A stretch of DNA of 64,000 bases from Pseudofabraea citricarpa. Taxonomy: Eukaryota; Ascomycota; Leotiomycetes; Helotiales; Dermateaceae. The notes under the pieces were generated by a model, which saw only the letters and a list, made by a program, of their open reading frames with translations, did no database searches and was not told the DNA's origin. The DNA lies in contig JAPWGK010000033.1 of assembly GCA_029641185.1 (NCBI GenBank), forward strand, positions 248,001-312,000, in the 5' to 3' direction. The translations under genes were made by a program, and so were the position numbers. Positions 59,701 through 64,000 of the stretch are shown piece after piece (position 1 is the stretch's first letter; every line of letters starts with the position of its first letter).

Positions 59701-60963
59701 TTTCGTTTATTTGAACTTATTTTCCCTTTTTCTACTTTTCTCTCTTCTTCTTTTTCTTGGTCCGTTCAATGGCAATACAGCCTGTACTCACTCGTTGTTA
59801 CCTCTTTACATGAAAGTTGGGAGTTATTCTTGTCTCTCTGTTTATTCAGTCTCGCTTAATTAAAAGGCAATGAACCAAAATGAAACTTATATGCGTACTT
59901 ATTATATACTTATCCATATGTACTTCCAACTAAGATTAAAGGAGAAAGTGCGTCTCACCTAGAGTTGCCTGGTATAGAAATTCTACCTTTTCGCTTTGAA
60001 GTAAACGCTATATGTGGGTCCCCAGAGATTTTCTCTCCCAATCTCCATTTTGCCTACTCAAGCCGATTACATCGAGAAGCTTCAATGTAGGGATTGCAAA
60101 CAGAGAAACAATAACTCTCAAAATACAACTACTTTATTCAATAGTTCCAGAAACTTCCCCAGCAACTTCCACAGTAAAAAACCAAATACATCTGGCTTCT
60201 AAAACAGCTTGAGATCAGCCACTCTCTTCTGTCTCGCAACTGACTCGAGTAAAGGCACCTTCTGGTAAAGAGACATTTCGTGTATTGTCCACACCTGTCC
60301 ACCTCTTTCAAGAATGTCCACTTGACACAGGTGTGAGCAGCCAATGACAATTTCTCAGCACCATCCCCACCCTCCCCACCTCCATACCCCGACCTCGCGT
60401 CCACACGTAGTTCTACCCCAGCTTTCGACACGCTCCACAAAAATACGCAGCGAGCCCGCCACAGCATAGCTTTTGTCACACACGCAGCACTCACGGGTCA
60501 GGAGAAGCAGCAAAGAGACCTCTGACTAGCGGGCAGGTTGTTGATATTCAAGAATCGTCGCCGCCGCCGACTTGGAAATACCTCTCGTCCACTATTTCGT
60601 CAACGCCCGGCGAACCGTCCAAACCCCTTGGTTGTCCACTTCCACATGGGGGAGCGGCAGTTTTATCACTATCTCGATTGGATCTTGGGATGCGTTTTTG
60701 GCGGGGAAGTCATGTTGCGGGCTTGCATCTCGTGCCTGCAGCGCCGCTACCCTATGAACACTAGGTCGGTGTTGAGATTTGTGCGGGCCAGAAGTCATGG
60801 AAATTGTGAAGGTGCAAGATAAATACGTGCATCTACCCATATTCCAGTAGTCTTATTGTTGTTTTTATTATCCTCCTCCTCACCAAGTCTTGTAAGTCGT
60901 GTAGTGCACACGCCGATTCCACTTCTGCCCTCTCTCTCGATCCAAGATTGAACCTCGTGAAAA
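59701..60963. other. 1.3-kb intergenic region, transporter promoter
   Basis: Downstream of the rvt-like gene (T-rich 3' flank) and upstream of the MFS transporter. A 94-codon Arg-rich frame at 60538-60822 lacks codon bias or motifs and is not called. No tRNA or repeat seen. Confidence 0.45.
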
Positions 60964-62849
60964 ATGGCAGACAAGATGGAGACTTCTTTCGAACATGTCA
61001 GCAATTTAGATGCCTCGATGACCCACGATGAGCGAAACGGCGAGGAGCTATTTGAGGCTGAGAGGAAGTACACGTTGATGCAGGCGATCGGGGCCCACAA
61101 GAGGATATTACTCCATTGCACTGCAGCATTTGGAGCAGGAATGGTGAGTTCTATACGACTTCAACCCTCACTCCAACCCCGTCGCTTAATATTGTGAAAA
61201 GCAAGCAATCCAATAAACGGCAGAAGAGACTTGCTAATCCGTAAAAATCTAGTTGTTTGGCTTTGACATTATCATCAACGGTGCAAGCATCTCCATGCCG
61301 GCATTTCTCATGTACTTTGGAGCCGCCACACCCGAAGGAGAGCTTTATCTGCCATCAACATGGACGTCGCTCTGGGTCGCCATGTCAGCAGCCATGCAAG
61401 TTGTAGGAGGATTCCTCGTGCCCTTTGCGTCGGATCGGATAGGAAGAAGATGGCCGTGTGTAGCAGCATGCCTGATATCCGTAGCTGGTGTAGGGATCCA
61501 GTATGCGGCGACGTCTCGAGCGATGCTGCTCGGTGGGAAGATGGTCAACGGCTTCGCTATCGGAGCAAGCTTGACCACGGCCACAGCATGGGCCAGTGAG
61601 ATCTCCCCGATGCGTCTGAGAGGGCCTATCCAGTCTTCCATCGTCCTCTTCACTTTCCTCATGCAAGCCCTGGGCCTTGTCTGCGTGAGAATGTACGTCC
61701 CCATCATAACGCCGTCTGCATTTCGAACCGTCTTTGCGATCCAGTGGATCTGGCCAGGCTTTACGGGCATCTTATTTGCAATCATGCCCGAATCCCCATC
61801 GTATCTCCTTCTCAAAGGCCGCAAAGACGCCGCACAAAAGTCGCTCGAACGACTATACGGCTCAAAGAACAACATCACAGCTCGGTTAGCTCATCTGAGC
61901 ATGGTGATCCGCTTAGAAGCCGAGTCTGAAGAGCAGCACGGAGCCGGAAACTACCTTGATCTCTTCAGGAGATCGAACATGAAGCGGACATTCACGGTGA
62001 TGTGGATGTTCATCGGCTTCGGCCTGACGGGTGCCTGCCTCCTCGCGCAATCCATCTATTTCCTCATCATTGCGGGTTTGCCCGCCATCCACGCCTACGA
62101 TATCGCCATTGGGGGGTTCGGCATTGCCATCTTCGCCATAATCGGCTCGTGGTTCTGGATGGAGAATATGGGCAGGAGGTCTCTGTTCCTCACTGGCGCG
62201 GCTGTCAACTGTGTCGTCATGCTTGTCATCGGCGGCCTTTATTATTCGAAGGCTAACGGCGCTCTCTGGGCTGTTGCCATCATCATGTAAGTTCTGCTTC
62301 GCTCGTCTGCGTTACTGTTCGATTTGTTGCCTGTGCTGATAGCGCTTAGGAATCTGCTTATTGCGTGGCAAGCAGTAACACTCGTCTCGACCAGCTGGGC
62401 CATTACAGGCGAGATCTCTTCGTACCGACTGCGAGGCAAAACACAAGCCGTAAGTTCCCTCCCTCTCATATCCCGCAAGGGAAAAGAAAACGGAAGAGAA
62501 ATTCAAAATTGACTCGCTGTTCACACAGATCGCCGTCATGTCCAATGCCTTCTCCACCTGGCTCTTCGCCTTCACCGTCGCTTACATCTACAACGTCGAC
62601 GCCGGGAATCTCGGCATCCGCGCCGGCTTCGTCTACGGGGGCGGCTCGTTCTTATTTCTTGGCATCTCGTACTTGCTGGTCCCTGATCTGAGGGGTTTCG
62701 CTATCGAGGAGGTCGATTGGCTGTATGAGAATGGGGTGCCCGTGAGAAAGTTCCAGGATTATGCGGATGGGAGGGCTAGGGAGGCTGTTGTGGCGAGGGC
62801 GAGAGAAGAGGAGCAGAAGATGAGGAAGGAGGACGAGGTTGCAGTTTGA
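60964..62849 (+). CDS. MFS sugar transporter, alpha-glucoside/maltose-type
   Basis: Four exons (60964-61143, 61253-62286, 62350-62449, 62529-62849) give 544 residues. Sugar-porter features: LFGFDIIINGASISMPAF in helix 1, DRIGRRWPC, PESPSYLLLKGRK, a long central loop, and RLRGKTQAIAVMSNAFSTW in helix 10/11; the C-terminus PDLRGFAIEEVDWLYENGVPVRKF is typical of the maltose/alpha-glucoside group. No D/E-rich sensor tail. It should be a plasma-membrane proton symporter for a di- or monosaccharide. No metabolic gene for the sugar is adjacent; the rvt-like gene and a transcription factor flank it. Start MADKMETSFEH is the first ATG after the A-rich leader. Confidence 0.9.
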
Positions 62850-63350
62850 GTGCTGACGGTTTAGGATCGCCGTTGGCGTGTTTGGTTGGAACAGAGATGG
62901 TTGCTTGCCTTGCTACGCTGTGCGTTGGCGACTACTATTTATGTTTGTCTGTATGATGTTTATACTTGGTGGTTGAAATTTGTAAATAGAACGATTGAAT
63001 GATAAACGAATAACTGGGCTTACTTTTCTGGCTGAGTAGTTCGCATCAGAGGCATTATTTGGTCTGAAGTGATTTGTATGTCTTACTTTCAATTTATTTC
63101 TGATGATAGTCAATGCTGGAATCCAAAACACTGAAGTTGTTTCTTAAAGAGCTCAGAAATCTCGCAACGTTAGGAGTTGTCACAAGAAGTTGTTTCTTTT
63201 CTCGCAACGCCTTATGTGATATGCATTACAGCCTTCTGTAGTTAGTTATGAATAGTACTACTTACAGTTAAATGTTCAAGGATAACAGAAAAGATGATAG
63301 CTGTAGACACGCGAGAGAATAGGGTACATTAATGGCAAAACCTAAGGCTA
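62850..63350. other. convergent intergenic region
   Basis: Separates the 3' ends of the MFS transporter and the partial transcription factor. AT-rich, no gene. Confidence 0.5.
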
Positions 63351-64000
63351 TTACATTTCAGCTCGATTATGTAACAAAAGAGCCAGGTTCAGGGCCGCAC
63401 CCCACGTCGCGAACTGTGTGAGCATCTCAGCTGCACTCTTAAAAAGAAGTCGCCGGCAATCGGATTTCCTAAGCCCTTGCGTCTTTTGAGAATGGTCATC
63501 TTGGGTGGACAGGCCTCGCTTAAGGGTCGCGAAGAAGGGACTAGAATGAACCATCTCATCGGCGTAAAGAGCCTGTAGCAAACTAGCTTTCTGGGGAGTG
63601 GGTGCAACACAGGTGAAAACCCACAGGACTACGTGGCAGAGAAATATGGTTATGAGGTTGTATGGAATCGTATCGGTCAAGTGAGTGTCGTCCTCGAACC
63701 TGGCTTTCTTCAGGGTGAGTGAGACGATTATCTTCACTGCATTGTGTGCAACCATTTCTGCCTTCTGTGGCTCTTCAGCTGCCCATTTGGTTAGGTTGAG
63801 CATCGACTGGGAAATTCCAGAGGTCCCGTCTTTCCCAATGGCATTTTGAAGGTCGGTGAGTGAGACATCAAGGAGAATAGTGGCGAGGTGGTAAAGTACA
63901 ACAGCGGCCGAGTGGAAGTGCTTCGACGTTGGATTTGACGTCGATCTCGGAGAAGAATTAATATATGTGTTTGACCATGATGCTAAAGACCCTAAAATAT
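63351..64000 (-). CDS. C-terminal part of a fungal-specific transcription factor (partial)
   Basis: The minus-strand frame is open from the right edge to the stop at 63351; the N-terminus lies outside the window. Visible text includes FHSAAVVLYHLATILLDVSLTDLQNAIG and AVKIIVSLTLKKARFEDDT, then IPYNLITIFLCHVVLWVFTC, the pattern of the C-terminal helical domain in C2H2 or Zn2Cys6 fungal regulators. The DNA-binding domain is not in view. A short intron near the edge (TTTAG acceptor around 63982) cannot be excluded. Its orientation points towards the MFS transporter, which it might regulate; this is only a neighbour argument. Confidence 0.7.
   Translation of the reverse strand, partial: ILGSLASWSNTYINSSPRSTSNPTSKHFHSAAVVLYHLATILLDVSLTDLQNAIGKDGTSGISQSMLNLTKWAAEEPQKAEMVAHNAVKIIVSLTLKKARFEDDTHLTDTIPYNLITIFLCHVVLWVFTCVAPTPQKASLLQALYADEMVHSSPFFATLKRGLSTQDDHSQKTQGLRKSDCRRLLFKSAAEMLTQFATWGAALNLALLLHNRAEM

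Noticed and set aside
60538..60822. Arg-rich 94-codon protein
   Set aside because: No motif, low-complexity start and no homologous look; probably transporter leader or spacer.
1..64000. CRISPR arrays, bacterial operons, riboswitches
   Set aside because: Spliced eukaryotic genes throughout; no spaced short repeats of the CRISPR type.

Overview
The window is nuclear DNA of a filamentous ascomycete (Pezizomycotina). Helotiales/Leotiomycetes is my best guess from gene content and intron style, but I cannot prove the class from sequence alone. Genes are split by many short introns (mostly 46-70 nt) with GTAAGT-like donors, CTAAC/CTAAT branch sites and TAG/CAG acceptors. Intergenic gaps are 0.2-2.4 kb, and single-copy housekeeping genes sit beside accessory metabolic genes. 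I rebuilt every multi-exon gene by checking reading phase across each junction; the exon lists are in the entries. Functions are assigned by recognisable motifs and family knowledge, not by database search.

Left part (1-16 kb): the DEAD-box ribosome-biogenesis helicase DBP10, a Baeyer-Villiger-type flavin monooxygenase, a ten-exon methionine-type amino-acid permease, and a cyanide hydratase/nitrilase. A gene-poor stretch follows, ending in an orphan protein with an HELIH zincin-like site. The oxygenase, permease and nitrilase look like accessory metabolism.

Middle (16-45 kb): phospholipase D; a large STAND/NLR-type receptor (SesA-like N-domain, repeated Gly-Ser linker, NACHT, ankyrins) whose exons appear as two unrelated reading frames until spliced; the YVC1 TRP-type vacuolar channel; the ER P5A-ATPase SPF1; a METTL16-type RNA m6A methyltransferase that shares a short promoter with SPF1; a macro-domain protein; glutaminyl-tRNA synthetase; an 891-residue orphan; an AT-rich gene-free island; and the endosomal FYVE protein PEP7/VAC1.

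Right part (45-64 kb): an MFS sugar porter behind a 2.4-kb upstream region with paired CreA-like sites. Next come an HSL-type esterase, a Zn2Cys6 regulator and a class III aminotransferase that may form one small regulon: the same CGG-N5-CCG motif ending in ATTCCG lies in the esterase promoter and in the shared regulator/aminotransferase promoter. Then follow a small four-exon acylphosphatase that only appears after splicing, a domesticated reverse-transcriptase gene resembling the fungal rvt family, a second MFS sugar/alpha-glucoside-type transporter, and the 3' end of another fungal-specific transcription factor running off the window.

The most interesting items are the NLR locus, where keeping one intron would yield a stand-alone SesA-plus-amyloid-motif protein, the rvt-like reverse transcriptase, the putative esterase/aminotransferase regulon, and two GC-AG introns.
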